Below, piece by piece: positions 1 to 13,700 of a stretch of DNA of 64,000 nucleotides (its first letter is position 1; every line of letters begins with the position of its first letter). The translations under genes were made by a program, and so were the position numbers. Below the pieces are notes generated by a model, which worked only from the letters and a program-made list of their open reading frames with translations, ran no database searches and was not told the origin of the DNA. Origin of the DNA: Karalla daura (Eukaryota > Chordata > Actinopteri > Chaetodontiformes > Leiognathidae); contig CM055193.1 of NCBI GenBank assembly GCA_029224185.1, positions 18,334,169 through 18,398,168 of the forward strand, given 5' to 3'.

Positions 1-75
1 TGCGGAGCTGAGCCGAGTTCGCAGAGCGTGCGCGAGCCGCGAAAGCCCGGCCTGGAGTCCCGGAGCGGAGCCGGG

Positions 76-132
76 GGGCGGAGAGAGGGGCCGAGAGGGC
101 TCGCGCCGCGGGTTCGAATCCCACTCCTCCCG
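76..132 (+). pseudogene. Truncated tRNA-Leu-like sequence (or head of a tRNA-derived SINE)
   Basis: A 19-nt stretch at 110-128 (gggttcgaatcccactcct) equals, from memory, the T-arm and part of the acceptor of vertebrate tRNA-Leu(CAG). Upstream, ggccgagaggg resembles a D-arm/A box. GGGCGGA (76-82) can pair with TCCTCCC (125-131) at six of seven positions. The D-like and T-like parts are adjacent with no anticodon arm, so a functional tRNA is unlikely. The sequence is GC-rich against AT-rich surroundings. Confidence 0.35.
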
Positions 133-3100
133 GCCCAACCTCCACCACTTTGTTAACGTGCAACCAATGGGAATTTATAAATTATATTCATTTTTAATGG
201 ATAATGATGCATATTGATAACGCTGGGGAATTTCTTTTGGTGTGTGTGTGTCATCTATATGATGGTTTAATTATCAAAAAGCAATGATATTTATTCACAG
301 ACATCGACCCTTTTGTTCAATCAGTTGTATCTCAGTAACCACAGCTGATGGAGAAAACCTTCACAGATACACACAGATAAGTGTTTTTTATTTTTCCTTG
401 AAAGAAATTATTCTGACCATCAGCCAAAGTCATATTAAAAACACCACATTCAAGATCCCTTTTTTACATGTAACAAAAATATAAATCGAACATATAAATA
501 AATCGAATATATATAAATATAACTCGAACTAAAACATTTTGTATGTGCACAAAAGATCTATTTCTCTCAAATGTTCACAAATCTAGCTAAATATATGTTT
601 GTGAGCACTCCTCGTTTGCCAGGATAATCCATCCCACCTCACAGGTGTGGCACATCAAGATGCTGATAAGATAATTATGAATATTGCGCAGGTGTGCCAT
701 AAGCGATCATCATTACTGTTTAAGACATACTCTCCTATTCTAAACTCACCACACTGAAGTGCTTTTTATGATCAACATTTATAAGGCTAAAATTAGAGAA
801 TGAAACTACTTCAACTTTAATTTAATTTAATGAAAATAAAACTCATATTTTAGCAAAGCCTAACAACCACCTGGCTCATGTTCAGGACATATTTGTTCTT
901 GCGTGCAGTCTTGCAGTCACACAGGTTTAACACAGGCAGAAATCACATTGTGTCTTTGTGTTAGAGATGGCATTCAGATTTGGCCTCTTCACTAAATAGA
1001 ATATAAATACATGGCCATTCGCAGCCTCCATATTATTGCTATTCAAATTACATTCATGAGATTCACAACCCCCATGCTCTAATAATTAGTTATTGATTAT
1101 AAAGGGAATTTTATTAGTGAAATTTGAAAACTTCACATTAAACCTTTTTTAATGTCACTGCATTTTCAAAGGAACCATGCTTACAACATGCTGGACGCAA
1201 TCATTTTCCTCCTGAAATGAATTAAGGATTTTTCTAATCTAACAATAATGACTCTTACCTTTGGCAAAAATAGCAAAGTCTGCTGATGCTAATAACTTTC
1301 TAGACACTTTTGCACAGCAGTGTACAGATGTGTTTCTAGGTACAGTTTGTGTAGTGACAGGGGCCTCAAAGTGTTCGTTAATTTGTTTCTCACAATGTAA
1401 ATTAGTATCACAAATGGTAAATGGAGTAATGTAATTTATTTTCGATATGTGAAAACATTTTAAAAAATGTAAATTTGGCTCTAGTTCTGTTAAACTTTTT
1501 TACATTTTGTATTGTTGGTTTGCATCTCCCAGCACCGTATGGTTGATATTCTCTATCTTCTTGTTTTATACGATTACAGTCGTCACAATTACATTCACAT
1601 GACATATCTTGTCATTGCTGGTGTCGGCCAAGTAGCTTCCTCACCTGAAACTAATAACAGTAGTTATATATTAACAGACCATTACCCTAACTTAGACATG
1701 TCTCCAGTCTGTCACAAGACACACACACACACACATACTGTCTGTCTCACATACACAGGGGAATAATTTACAGTCAACACTGATGCTTGTTTTTGCACAC
1801 TCAGTGAAAACAACAACCTTCCTGCACTGAGGTAAAAACACTAACCACTGCGCCATCATGTGGTCTTGAGATTTTTGCTGACGACTTCTCTGAAAAGCCA
1901 GTGATTCTGTTGTTGGCAGTTGCAGCACATCTCCAGTATATTCTGACTTGTTATTAGATTAGATTAAATTAAGTTTAAAACTATCAGTGATAGTACAAGA
2001 CTTTATTATACATGGTAGACTATTGCAGTATCTGGGGGCAGTACAGTCACCTGGTGTGAGTGGGGAACTGAGAGGAGTTGTGGTGGATGATGACTTGATA
2101 TTGTGGATCTGAACCATTAAGAACTTTTTCAGTGAGATATAATTTGATATCAAATGACTTGCGCAGAAAGCAGGAAGTGCAAATCTGTATAGAATAAATG
2201 ACACACACAAATTGGAATATAAACTATGCAGTAGAACTATGTACTATGTAACTATAAAATGTAAACATAATACAATATATGGCTATAAATAGCATATGTA
2301 CATAAGTTACTACATATATATATTTATATATATAGATATATATTAACATCTGACAAAAAGCCTGTGAAAAAATCATGTCTGATAGATTTTGTAAGGACAA
2401 AAACGTCATAAGCACTTCAGTTCATAAAAGAGGCCGTGAGTAAAGATGAGTCCGGTGAAGGTGATTTCCGGCCTCAGAGGCTGACTCCCCCTCAGGTTTT
2501 CCTCTGATAAGCCAGCACACGTTTTCGGCTGAGCCCCCGTCTGAGCCCGGGAGCAGGAATGCGCGTTCCCTGCTGGAAGGATTAGATTCCCTTTGATTGC
2601 ACCCCATGGACGCGCACAGATCCCAGATCCACAGATCCCTGAATGCCCAAAGGCTCAGGCTCAAAACATCGGGCCACTCCGGCAGGTGGCTGTGACAATA
2701 CCCACAAGGGATTACAGCGAGGACCAGGGACCAGGACCAGGAACTGAGCCTCATGAACCAGCTGAAACAGATAACCTGAAATACGCCACATTTTCCTTTA
2801 GAATCCTGTGTACAGGTGTTCCCTGCTGCACAGAGCCAGCTGTAAATCTCTGCCTTATTACACATTCCCTATGCAGCAGGAGGACAGCGTCTCTTTGTTA
2901 GAGCCCGCAGAGCTTCCAGAGAGACCCAGAGCCAGAGGCCTGCAGAGAACAGCAGCACGCCATCACTGTAGCAGCAGGCAGGGAGCGAATAAAGCTCTGC
3001 TGGAGTCTGCCTGACTGCAGGTACAGTAAGGGCTCGAGCCAGCCACCTCAATCCTAAAGACTGATGCTTATTGTGACATTTTTCATCATTTGTTTTCCTT

Positions 3101-4418
3101 TGGTTTCTGACCTTTCACAACCACACCATGTTTACGTGAGTCGCAGCATTTCAATCAGAGACTTCACTTCCTTTATTTAGACCGGGGTTTCATTCAACCA
3201 TTTGAAAGAAAGTCTGTTGCATGAATGCAGATTTGTTTCCTCCCTCGCTCTCTTATCCAGAGCTTCATCTCATGACCTCTCAGATATTTGGAGAAGGGCC
3301 AGACATCTTGATTGGAAGCCACTGGACAAAACTACTCAAATTTGACCCGCAGTAACTAATTTGGGCAGAGGAAGCAAAGCTGTGGACAAGGAGACGCCAC
3401 ATTTAGTCACAAACATGACTTAATTATACAGAGGTGTTACTGGGAAATGTTAGTACACATAGAAACAATCTGTTTAAACTCAGCTTTAAACCAAGTGGAG
3501 GATAGCTGCAGATTTGGGTGATTACTGTGTGGGTTCATCACTTATTCCATAAAACAGTGACTGTCTTTGTCACTCCTTAATTCCCTCGAGTATCTACAGT
3601 GTCTGACTTGTTAATTAAAAGCTTATTTCTGCCCAAACGTTGGCTATTTTTATATGGAAGGAACACGGGACGTGCACAGCGCCTTGCATGTTTGGTTAAA
3701 AATAAATAATCATGATAATTAACATTGTCAAAGTCATCAAATCCACTTGATCAACCCTGTTCACACCTGTTGACATGTTTCTGAGTAGGACACGTAAAAA
3801 CGTGGCTGGAAAAGCCTGCTAGGAGTTGATCAGAGACAGTTAATGTTAACGGGGAGGAGGACTGCCTCCATGAATCTGTAGCGCCCCCTTGTGGCAATGA
3901 ATCGAAACAACAAAACCACTGCAGCGAAGGAGCGAGATTGAAGAGGCCTGCTCTCCCTTCACTAAAAGGAATCCGTGTGCCGACTGATTGAGTGGGCTTC
4001 TGTCTGATGGGAGTAGAGAGGAGGTGCTGGTCCAACAGCGAGGAGCTTCTCATTGAATGCTGGACTCTGAGACCAGCATTTAGGTGTCTTGACCCTCTAA
4101 TAGTGCGGTGTGAGCAGCAGACAGGACATGCAACGCGATGGTGACTTTACACAAACTGCATCAAATTTATTCATCTCCAGAGAAAGAAAACGTGTGCATG
4201 AATTCATTCATATCAAATCGAGTTTCTTTTGTAACAAAAAATAAAAATTTTCATTTCAAAAGTCAAACTTGTTGTTTTTTTTTACATATTTTTTTAATAC
4301 GTGTCATATTGTAAATATCATATTAATGTGGTCAAATTACAGCAAAAACACACAAAGTCTTAATAGCACTTTTGGTCAAGATAACACATTACTGATAACA
4401 TACTCTGATAAATTTCAG
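133..4418. other. Non-coding DNA downstream of lamb4
   Basis: AT-rich sequence without a convincing exon. It contains a short AC run near 1719-1734 and a SINE-head fragment near 1795-1862 (reverse of agtggttag). A somewhat more GC-rich stretch at about 2420-3010 has several short open frames on both strands; none resembles a known protein. Confidence 0.5.
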
Positions 4419-4424
4419 TTTATT
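4419..4424 (-). promoter_or_regulatory. Probable poly(A) signal of lamb4
   Basis: The minus strand reads AATAAA here, about 226 nt past the stop codon, a reasonable 3' UTR length. A second minus-strand AATAAA lies near 4166-4171 and could serve a longer transcript. Neither end is confirmed by transcript data. Confidence 0.5.
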
Positions 4425-4610
4425 ACTCAGGAAATCAATTGTCGTGGCCTTATACAGTGAAACAAACACTCCCCACAGGCCGCCCACTCGTCGTAATAGC
4501 TTAAAGGCGTACAGTAAACTGCCAACGGGCTTGAGTCGATACGGAGGAGTGGGACAGTGGTACAGTACATGGACAGGCGAGGTCACAGCATCAGTCGTCT
4601 CATCTCATCT

Positions 4611-4631
4611 CAGCAGCAGCAGCAGCAGCAG
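4611..4631 (-). repeat. Short CTG trinucleotide run in the lamb4 3' UTR
   Basis: Seven perfect CAG units on the plus strand, that is seven CTG units in the mRNA, begin 19 nt after the stop codon. Confidence 0.8.
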
Positions 4632-4649
4632 CGTTTCATTGTAACGTCC

Positions 4650-7600
4650 TCAGTCACAGGTGCTGTACAACTGAACCCGTTCTCGGATCTTGTCCCGCAC
4701 CACGGTGGCGTTTTGCCTCAGCTCGTCCAGCTCCATGCGCTGCCTCCGCATCCGCTGCTCGTTGCTCTTGAACTTTTTCTCCAGCCCTGCAACATCGGGG
4801 ACACAAGTCATGTCAGAATCTGCAAAGAGGCACTGAGCTGAGCTTCCACATGTCTGTGGCTGTTTCCCTCTAGAAAGTGTCTTTTTATTAGAATATTGTA
4901 CAGAAATTAGGAGGACAACTCACTCTTGAGTTGTTCTATCCCCTTGCTGGCTTTGTTGAGGAGGTCCTCCGCCTCCTTCTTCATATCGTTGGCCTTCTGG
5001 TTGATGCTGCCCAGGCCCCCGGATTCTCCACCCACAGACTCCACCTTCATCTGCAGGTCACGGTACCGTTCCTCTGTGTCGTTTAGACTCTGGAGAGAGA
5101 CCACACCGCGTTCAGTGCTCTGCAATCACCAGTCTGGGACAGTTTGTGTGTCTCCCCTCCCTGGCGCTCACCTTCTTCAGCGAGGATGCCAGTTCTGTGG
5201 CATTGTTAGCTTGCGCTTCGGCCTCCTTCGCCATCTGTCTGTTTTGCTCCGTCTTGTTCTTCAGGGCCTCCACCCCCATGGAGAGATTGCTTAAACGCAT
5301 CATAACCTCCATCTGCTTCTGCTCCAGCAGCGTCAGCCTTTCATCCACCTGGCAGCGAATAGAAAAACAAGATAATAGGTGGCATGTGTGACAAAGCGAC
5401 ACACTCAGATCGAGCCAGGTAACTCGCAGGCATGTCCCACCTCAGCTGTGGCGTTCCTGGTGCTGTTCAGGTTGTCCTGGGCCTGCAGCAGGGCAGCTCG
5501 AGCTTTCTCGATGGCCTCCTCAGACATGTTCAGCGCCTGCCTGGTGTTACTGGCTATGTCCTTCACCGCCTCTGCACGGCCCCTGCACGACACCATCACA
5601 AATACGATTTGATTAGAGAAAGAGACTGGACAGACTGACAGAGCTGCTCAGATAAAATGATGTAATCAGCAGCTCCTCTTATGGTGATATACATTTTTAC
5701 CTTTATTTGTTCACTTCTATCAAAGCATCTATAATGCATTAGTCAGAAACCATTTCCAAACCTGCTCCTTCTGTTACTTTTAACCTGCCTTTAATGTAAT
5801 CTTTCAATGTGGCTTCACTGACCCCAGATCTGTCCCCTCTTAAGGAAAGTTCAGCATGTAAGGAGTAAAACAAGAGAGGACAGGCCTGCGCTGTCTGACA
5901 GCAGGCAGGATGATGTGGTCTGCAGCTTGTCTCCTACTTGGCCTCTTTCGCTTTGTTGAGCAGCTCCTTGGCTGTTGCGATGTGCTGCGAGGTCTGGTTG
6001 AAGATGCTCTCCACGTTGGTGAGGTTGGCCAGACTGTCCTTTATCTGCACAATCATCTTGTCCATGGTGGTCTTGTTGACAGGCAGGGAGATGGACAAGA
6101 CCTGCCGAGCCACCTTCTCTATGCTCTCTGGGTCAGCACCCTCGGCTGCAACAGAGACAGACATCGAAATGAAGAAGGATTCGACAAGATTACGGGCAAA
6201 GATTGACAGTTCAAGGCACTTTAACACTCTAACCGGTGAGGAAGTCGCGGATCTTCTTGATGAAGTCCTTCAGCTTCTTGTTGTTGCTATCAAAGTGGTC
6301 CTTCTTCTTCTGGGCCTTCTCCAGCGTGGTCATCGCCTTGTTCTTCACATCCTGCGTCAGAGCGGCGATGTCCTGGAGCTGGACACAGACAGAGCGGGTG
6401 TGAGCGCACGCTGAGAGAGTCCAGCGAGGGTCGGCCGTGCTGAGGGAGGAGACGCGGGTACCTTGCTGGCCGCACTCTGCAGCTCCTCGTTGGCGGCGGT
6501 CAGGCCGTCCGTGACGCTCCTGGCAAGGCTCAGCGCCGACAGCGAGCTGCTCACCGTCCCGTTACAGCCCTCTCCTCCGCACGCGGCGTTGCCCTGGTCG
6601 TCACGGCAACCGGCGCCACCACACTGGCTGTCCGCACAGCTGCCGTTACCGCTGCTGTTGCTGTGACCGCCACACACCTGACAGGACGCACGTCTCAGTT
6701 AGAGCCCAGGCTGCCAGTTCATCACATGGTGTAAACTTGCACACTCACACATAGGGATGTCTCCAGTCAACCTAAACATGTAATGTCTGACTTTGGGAGT
6801 CAACTGGGCTATTTAAGGAAAACCCACACGGACACAGGGAGGACATACAAACTCTACAGAAAAAGACCAGTCCTATTCACCAAGCCAAGCAAGTATCATT
6901 AGAATATACACTTCTTACATAGTAATTATAGCTTAATGCTTACATTGAGTATGGATCTTTATTTTATTATATTTTATATGATAACTTGGGGAAAAAAAAG
7001 TTAAATTCATTTGGAATTAATTTGAAGAGAAAAAGGACTTTTCAGGTCTTGTCCCAAATGTTATGAATGGAACTGCTCTAACAAATAGTGATCACTAGAT
7101 GTCGCTATATGACACAGACCTGGAAAACCACAGTGTGATACTCGGCAAGAAAGTCCCAAAACTAATCAATGCAGTTGTGCTTCACAGGAAAGTTTTCAAC
7201 TGCCAGGATCAAAATAGCAGAGTTTTGCAGGATTCATCTGATCACTCTGACGTGTTTTTGTCAGTTGTTACTGACAACTGACAATGAACCGACCTTGTCG
7301 CTGAGGTGCTGGACCCTCTGGTCCAGGTCGTCGGCTGTTTGCTGCAGCGCGTTGAGGGACTTGTTCTGCTCTGCCAGAGACTGAAGGAACTTGTCTCTGT
7401 TGGCGTCCAGCAGGTCCTCTGTGACAGCACGCGTCTCTTTGGACTGCTCCACAGGACTGAGGGGCCCGGACACCGAGGCGTTGCACTTCTCCTCAGCCTG
7501 CTGGGACTCCTTATAGTACTTCTTCACCTTCTCGTACTGATCTGAGAGGAGAAGCACAGGATGTGATAGGAGAGACTTTCTTGCCCCAAAGGGAGTTTTC

Positions 7601-7914
7601 TGTTTGACATCGTTTCAGAAGTCCTCTGTCAACTTTTCATTTGATTTATTGCTTCGTTTGAATAGATTTTTTTATCATCACAGAGATGGCAGGTAAAATG
7701 GGAAGACAGGCAGCACTGGTTTTACCTACCTGAAAATCCTGAGGTGAGGTAGTCGTTCAACTGCTGCTTCTTTGCAGCCACCGTAGTGTTGACGTCCCTC
7801 AGCTCTCTCTCCAGGTCGTTCAGCCTGTTTCTCAGAGTCTCATCTTCCTCTGACGTCATGTTCAGCTCCCGGGCGATGCCCATCAGACGCCCGTCAGTCA
7901 GGGCGATCTCAGCC
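4650..7914 (-). CDS. lamb4: lamb4 exons for the long-arm coiled coil, Cys-rich knob and C terminus
   Basis: Nine exons (7914-7730, 7541-7294, 6677-6462, 6378-6234, 6145-5938, 5582-5441, 5348-5172, 5089-4924, 4786-4650) encode about residues 1252-1792. Charged heptad repeats form the alpha-helical rod that pairs with alpha and gamma chains. Exon 6677-6462 opens with the beta-chain knob, a cysteine cluster with CGGAGCRD and CGGEGCNG. The protein ends RVQLYSTCD; the penultimate Cys matches the cysteine that disulfide-links beta to gamma chains in known laminins. The donor of exon 6145-5938 overlaps an in-frame TAG (AA|GTAG), so reading through that intron would stop at once. Stop codon TGA is at 4652-4650. 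Confidence 0.9.
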
Positions 7915-10693
7915 CTAAAAGAGACAGAGCCAGTGTTTCATATAGGATGCAGGCGGATCTTAACCTGAATACAACATCCCGATCGAAAACGTGTTTTCGA
8001 GACTTTGACGTAAATTAGTTCATATTTGATCAAAATAAACAGAATATGCAGTGTGACCTCATCACCTGAGATCATCGATGCTCTGTCCAATAAGCTGGTG
8101 GATCCTGTCGGTGTCCTCAATGTTGATCAGGTCCTGCACCTGCTTCAGCTTCTCCTCCAGGTCTTTGATGCGCGAGTTCCCGATGCCCGGCGTGACCCCG
8201 CTCTCCAGGATCCTGTCCACCGTGTCCTGGATGTGCTCCAGGTCCCGTTTGATCTGGCACACGGCGTCATCCATCAGCTGGAAGCAGGCGTGGCACTGGA
8301 CGCAGTGGGGGAAGACGCCGGTGAAGCCGCGGGCGCATTCGTCGCAGTGCTGCCCTCCAACCCCCTCCCTGCACTCACACGCCCCCGTGGCTCTGTCACA
8401 CTGGGCCATGTCTGAGCCCTGAGGGTGGCAGTTACACTCTGACAGGAGAGAGGAGAGACAGTTAGACTCTGAGAAGAGAGAGGGGAGACAGTTAGACTCT
8501 AGGAGGAGAGACATTTACACTCTGAGAGGAGAGGAGAGACAGTTACACTCTGGGAGGAGAGAGAGGGGAGAGGAGAGACAGACTCTAGGAGGAGAGACAT
8601 TTACACTCTGAGAGGAGAGGAGAGACAGTTAGACTATAGGAGGAGAGACATTTACACTCTGAGAGGAGAGGAGAGACAGTTACACTCTGGGAGGAGAGAG
8701 AGGGGAGAGGAGAGACAGACTCTAGAAGGAGAGACATTTACACTCTGAGAGGAGAGGAGAGACAGTTAGGCTATAGGAGGAGAGACATTTACACTCTGAG
8801 AGGAGAGGAGAGACAGCTACACTCTGGGAGGAGAGAGAGGGGAGAGGAGAGACAGACTCTAGGAGGAGAGACATTTACACTCTGAGAGGAGAGAGGAGAG
8901 ACAGTTACAGTCTGTGAGAAAAGAGGATAGACAGTTACACTCTGAGAAGACAGAGGTCAATGGGCAAAAACATCCACTAACAGTATATTAGGACTGAACA
9001 ATTAAAAGCGGATACTGCACAAAAACGTATGTTTGACATTTCGAAGGCTGTTATTAAAAAAACTGCACTCTCCACTAATTTATTATATTGAAAAAGAGCC
9101 AATTTGAGTTGTTTTTTGATTGGCATTTAAGTTGGCATTGAAAATATCAAATGGGTGAAAAAAAAGTAGTCAGGTGGATGGGAAGATTTGTCATGCATAG
9201 AAAGATTTATCTGATATATATTTTTATAGCTGTTGTTTTTACTGGATGTTCTGTCCCTAACACTAAATGTGGGAAATTACATTTTCAGGCATAATTACTC
9301 AGATGGGTGTCACTGTGATTCATGCAGCAGCACGATTAAGCTGTGTTTTCCTACACCACATACTCCCCCGTGACCCTTGTAAAGTGCCTGAAGACAGGAA
9401 GAGACATGTTAATAGAGACATTGTTATGTCTCTTCCTGTCATTTATGTGAACCAACATCCACTCATTAGCATATGTGCCATGCTGCTCTCGCTACAGGCC
9501 CGTGGAGAAATTACCTCCTGGTGCGTGTTTCAGTGACATATATCAGCAGTCTCATTTTTTAGTCAATCTGTCTGCATAGGACAGGTAATGATTTTCACAT
9601 CACTTGTAGTTGAACGACATGGCTCCACTGTGTTGGTAATTCTTTGCCCATTCTTGCTCTCTTGGCAGCATCGAGTGAAGCGATTATGTGAAACACGATT
9701 CATATAATACACAGACACACTGTCTCACAGCTTGACTAAATATCTGATCTGGTTAAAATGGTTTGGAGAAAGGGCTAGAGCTGTTCACAGAGCCTGCATC
9801 ACCTACCTTGACAATGCACCCGAGGGTCTCCCCAGTAGAACTGCTCACACTCTGTGCACTGTTTACCTCCGAAGCCGGACTGACAGTGGCACTGGCCTGT
9901 GAACTGGACGAGACAGAGACACGGGCTGACCGGGACTGACAGACTGACAGACAGACGGTACAGATGTGAACGTGGCATCGTGCACCACGAGGCCTCCGCG
10001 CTCCCTCACCATGTTGCAGTGCGCCGCCATGGCGTTCTGCGGGTGGCAGCCGCAGGGCTCGCAGCCTCGCTCCTGGCCGTAGTTCCAGTGGTCCGGAGCG
10101 CACTCGTCACAGTTGTGGCCAGACACGTTCTCCCTGCAGGGGCAGGCGCCCGTCTCCCTGTCGCAGTGACACTGTCCATCGCCGCAGGCAGACTGCAGGG
10201 TGCCGGCGGTCACACAGGTGCAGCCTGAGCAGGGAGAAACACACACAATGGTTCAATACACACACAATGGAGATCACAGGCGTACGTGAAGAAAAGAAAT
10301 ACAAGAAGGTTTAAAATGAACTTGAAAAGGTGGATGTTGAGGTTGCACACACATACACACACACAATGACATGTTTTTTTCTTCTCAACGAGAACCTAGA
10401 ATAGATGAATGGAGCATTTATCCTTGTGCTGCTGGTGCCTGCACAGGTCTCAGGGTAATATGAGTCGACAGACAAGGTGTTTGCTTCACTTTTTATTGAA
10501 TTAAAAGTGGAGCCACATCCCGGCCACATCCCGGTGGAGTGGTTAGTGCTTTTGTTTCACAGTGAGACGTCTGAAGGTTTGCCTCCTGGTCAGAACCAAG
10601 GCCCCTCTGTGTGGAGCTTGCATATTCTCCCAGTGTGCATGATGGTTTTCTTCAGAGAGACTCTAAATGGCCCATAGGTGTGAATGAGAGGGA

Positions 10694-10762
<69 letters not shown>

Positions 10763-13700
10763 TGGTCAGATCTGAATGGTGCAGTACATTTTCTCATCCA
10801 GCTTTTGACTCATTGATGGTGATAGGTTATCCCTGCATGACAGTGAAACATTTAGAATTATACATCCCTGGCAAGCGCCTTGCAAAGCATCAGAGTGGAC
10901 GTGACAGAGAAGCACATTATATCAATTGAGAGCGAAAGTGGATGAGCTGAACCTTTGCTCTTGAAAAACCTTGCACGCCTGGCATTGAGTGCAACAGGGT
11001 TTTTCAAGTGCTTATGACACGTCTTGTCACAGCCACACTAGAAATAAACAGTGCAGATTTCTGTTCTGTTAAAGTCTTGCATCTATTAAGCAAGCTACTG
11101 TACAAACGCTGTTTTGGGAGCCCTGGAAAAAGGCCCCTCAAGTGGCCAAAAAGGTATAACGCCTCCCATGCAATCTCCACCCTTTTACCCCCCCCCCCAC
11201 GCGGTGACTCACGCCTGCAGTCCTGGGCCAGGGCGTTGCCGTAGTAACCCAGCTGGCAGTGGGCGCAGGACGGGCCGTCGGTGTGGTACAGGCACTGGAG
11301 GCACTGGCCGGTCCGGGCGTCACAGGCGCCGGGGTCCTGGGTGTCGATGTTGCCGTTGCAGTGGCACGGTAGGCACTGGCCGCCGGCTTGGTCCGGGTTG
11401 CCGTAGTGACCGGGCGCACACTGGTCACAGCGCGACCCTGAGGGACACACACACACACACACCGGGACAAGGTGATCCATACGTCGTTTTTGTACAGTTT
11501 GTGTTCAGTCAACATAGCTGGATACATGTAAAACTAACATTTTAGAGCGCTGAAAATTCCAGAAACAAAATGCAAAAAACTGCATAAATGAACCAATATA
11601 TGTGCTTTTATGTATATATGTATTTCTATGTTCAATGTTTCTTACGTCCTCCACTTTCATTGTTCATTTTGCTCCATTTTTTAAGGTTGATTCTTCTCCA
11701 GTTCAAGATGAACTGTTGTGGTCAGTAATTAGTGATATTCCTAGTGAAGGTTTAGTTTTGGACGTCTTGTCCTGTTGCAGGACTGTGTACAGTAGCGATG
11801 CGATGACGCCTTGGGAGAAACATCTATCAGCAAACAGAGGAAAGTTGGAGCTGCGTGTCAGCCAGTGTGGTTTCTCACCAGTGTAGCCATTCATGCAGTT
11901 ACAGACAATCTGGTTGGAGCTGTGGTCCATCTGACACGTGCGGCCGTTGAAGTGATCGGAGCCGGGGTTGCCGGGGCAGGGGCAGGGTCGACAGTGCTCG
12001 CCTAAACCCAGCACCGGGTTTCCGAAGAAGCCGTCCACACACCTGGAGCGGATCGGGGTTGGGGGAGGGGGGAGGTATGGGGGTTTAGCATCTCTCTGAG
12101 GACAAAGCTGAGCATGGGCTGGCACCCTCCTTACCTCTCACAGAGGTGTCCTGTGGTGTAGTCCCTGCAGTCGGTGCACTCCCCGGTGCGGGGGTCGCAC
12201 AGGTCGGCATGGCCGTTGCACTGACAGGGGCTGCAGTTGGGGAAGCCCCACTGCCCCGGCTGGCAGTCGGAGCACTGGCGGCCCGTGGCTCCTTGCCTGC
12301 ACTGGCACTGGCCCGTGACCGAGTCACACTGGTGGCTCAGAGAGCCTTCAGAGTGGCAGTCACAGGCTGCAGGGAGGGACAGGGAAGCGGTTACCGCCTG
12401 TGCATCTTAGTGCATTAAGGTTGATTGAAGACTGTTAATTGGGGCGGGGTGTGTGTGTGTGTCGTGTGATGGACTGAAGACCTGTAGAAGGTGTATTCTC
12501 TGCCTTTACTCTTTAGGTATAACACAAGAAAGTTAAGAAACTCTAAGACACTCTTAGAGATCTTGCTGGTTAACCTGCGATATCCTGCTTATTGAAAGAA
12601 ATTACAAAAGAAACAGAAAAAAAGACAACACACATTGTGTGTGTCCAGGTTTTCAGATGCAATCATTAATGAGCTTGAATACACACACTAAATAAACTCT
12701 CTCATTTCAAGAGGAAGAATAAAAGCCTTTATCTGTGCCCCATGTGGGAAAGACACCCATTGCATATAACCAATCTCATTCAGAGTTTTCATCATGTTTT
12801 CATATCTTGTGGGACAGACGGCGCTGGCGCGGAGCAGACTCACCCGTGCAGCCGCTCACTCCGAAGCCGTAGCTCCCCGGGGCGCACTGGTCACAGCGCC
12901 GGCCCATCACGTTGGGTTTGCAGCGACACTGACCTCCGACCTTGTCGCACTCGCCGCTGAGGGAGCCCTGTGGGTCGCACAGGCAGGCTGGACACAGCCG
13001 CACACAAACGGCGGTGAGCAGAGCGTCCGCAGGGCGGGCAGCGGCCATCGTGCATTGGGATTGTCCCACTTACGCAGGGCGCCGTCATGGATGATGGAGG
13101 AGATGCTGCAGATGAGTTTGGAGCACATCTCTGCCAGGGCCGGCATCGGCGTCATCATGAACGAGTCCAGGCACATGTAGCGGACCATCTCGTCCCGCCG
13201 CTGCTCCGCCTCCGGTTCGTTGCCTTGGAAACCGGGAAGCTCTGCGTATTTGGGTATCAGCACCAGCTACGGGACAGGGAGGGAGCATACATTACCCCAG
13301 GATATCACTCCATGTATATTTTCATTAAAATTAGCCACTTATTTTAAAAACAAATCCCAGAGCAGAGGAATTTGACATTTTCCCCCAGGTGAGCAAAATA
13401 TCTGAAACCTGCTGCGAATAGTGGACACGATTTGTGCTTGACACGTCGAATCAAGAGAATGAAGAATGAAGTGGAGTTTACACCCTTCACATCCTTCTCG
13501 TCCCTCCCGTCAGTCAGACTCTGTGAGTGGCTTGAAGCAGGATAATGAGCTCACCGAGTCGACGAGGACGAAGGCGGTGAGATGCCTGTGTGAGACGCCG
13601 TGCCGCTGGAACCTGATGGCCACCACGTAGCGATTGCTGGGCTCAAAACAGAACGGCCTCGGCATCTGGATGTATCTGGGACAAAAAAAAACAAACACGA

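Noticed and set aside
5910..6414. Plus-strand open frames of 98-158 codons over the laminin coiled-coil exons
   Set aside because: Shadows of minus-strand exons whose phase and family match are clear.
8439..8960. Regular repeats that might suggest a CRISPR array
   Set aside because: Tandem purine-rich minisatellite without distinct spacers, in a vertebrate intron.
12161..12418. Plus-strand Ala/Gly/Val-rich frames over the LE-repeat exons
   Set aside because: Antisense reading of cysteine-rich laminin exons.
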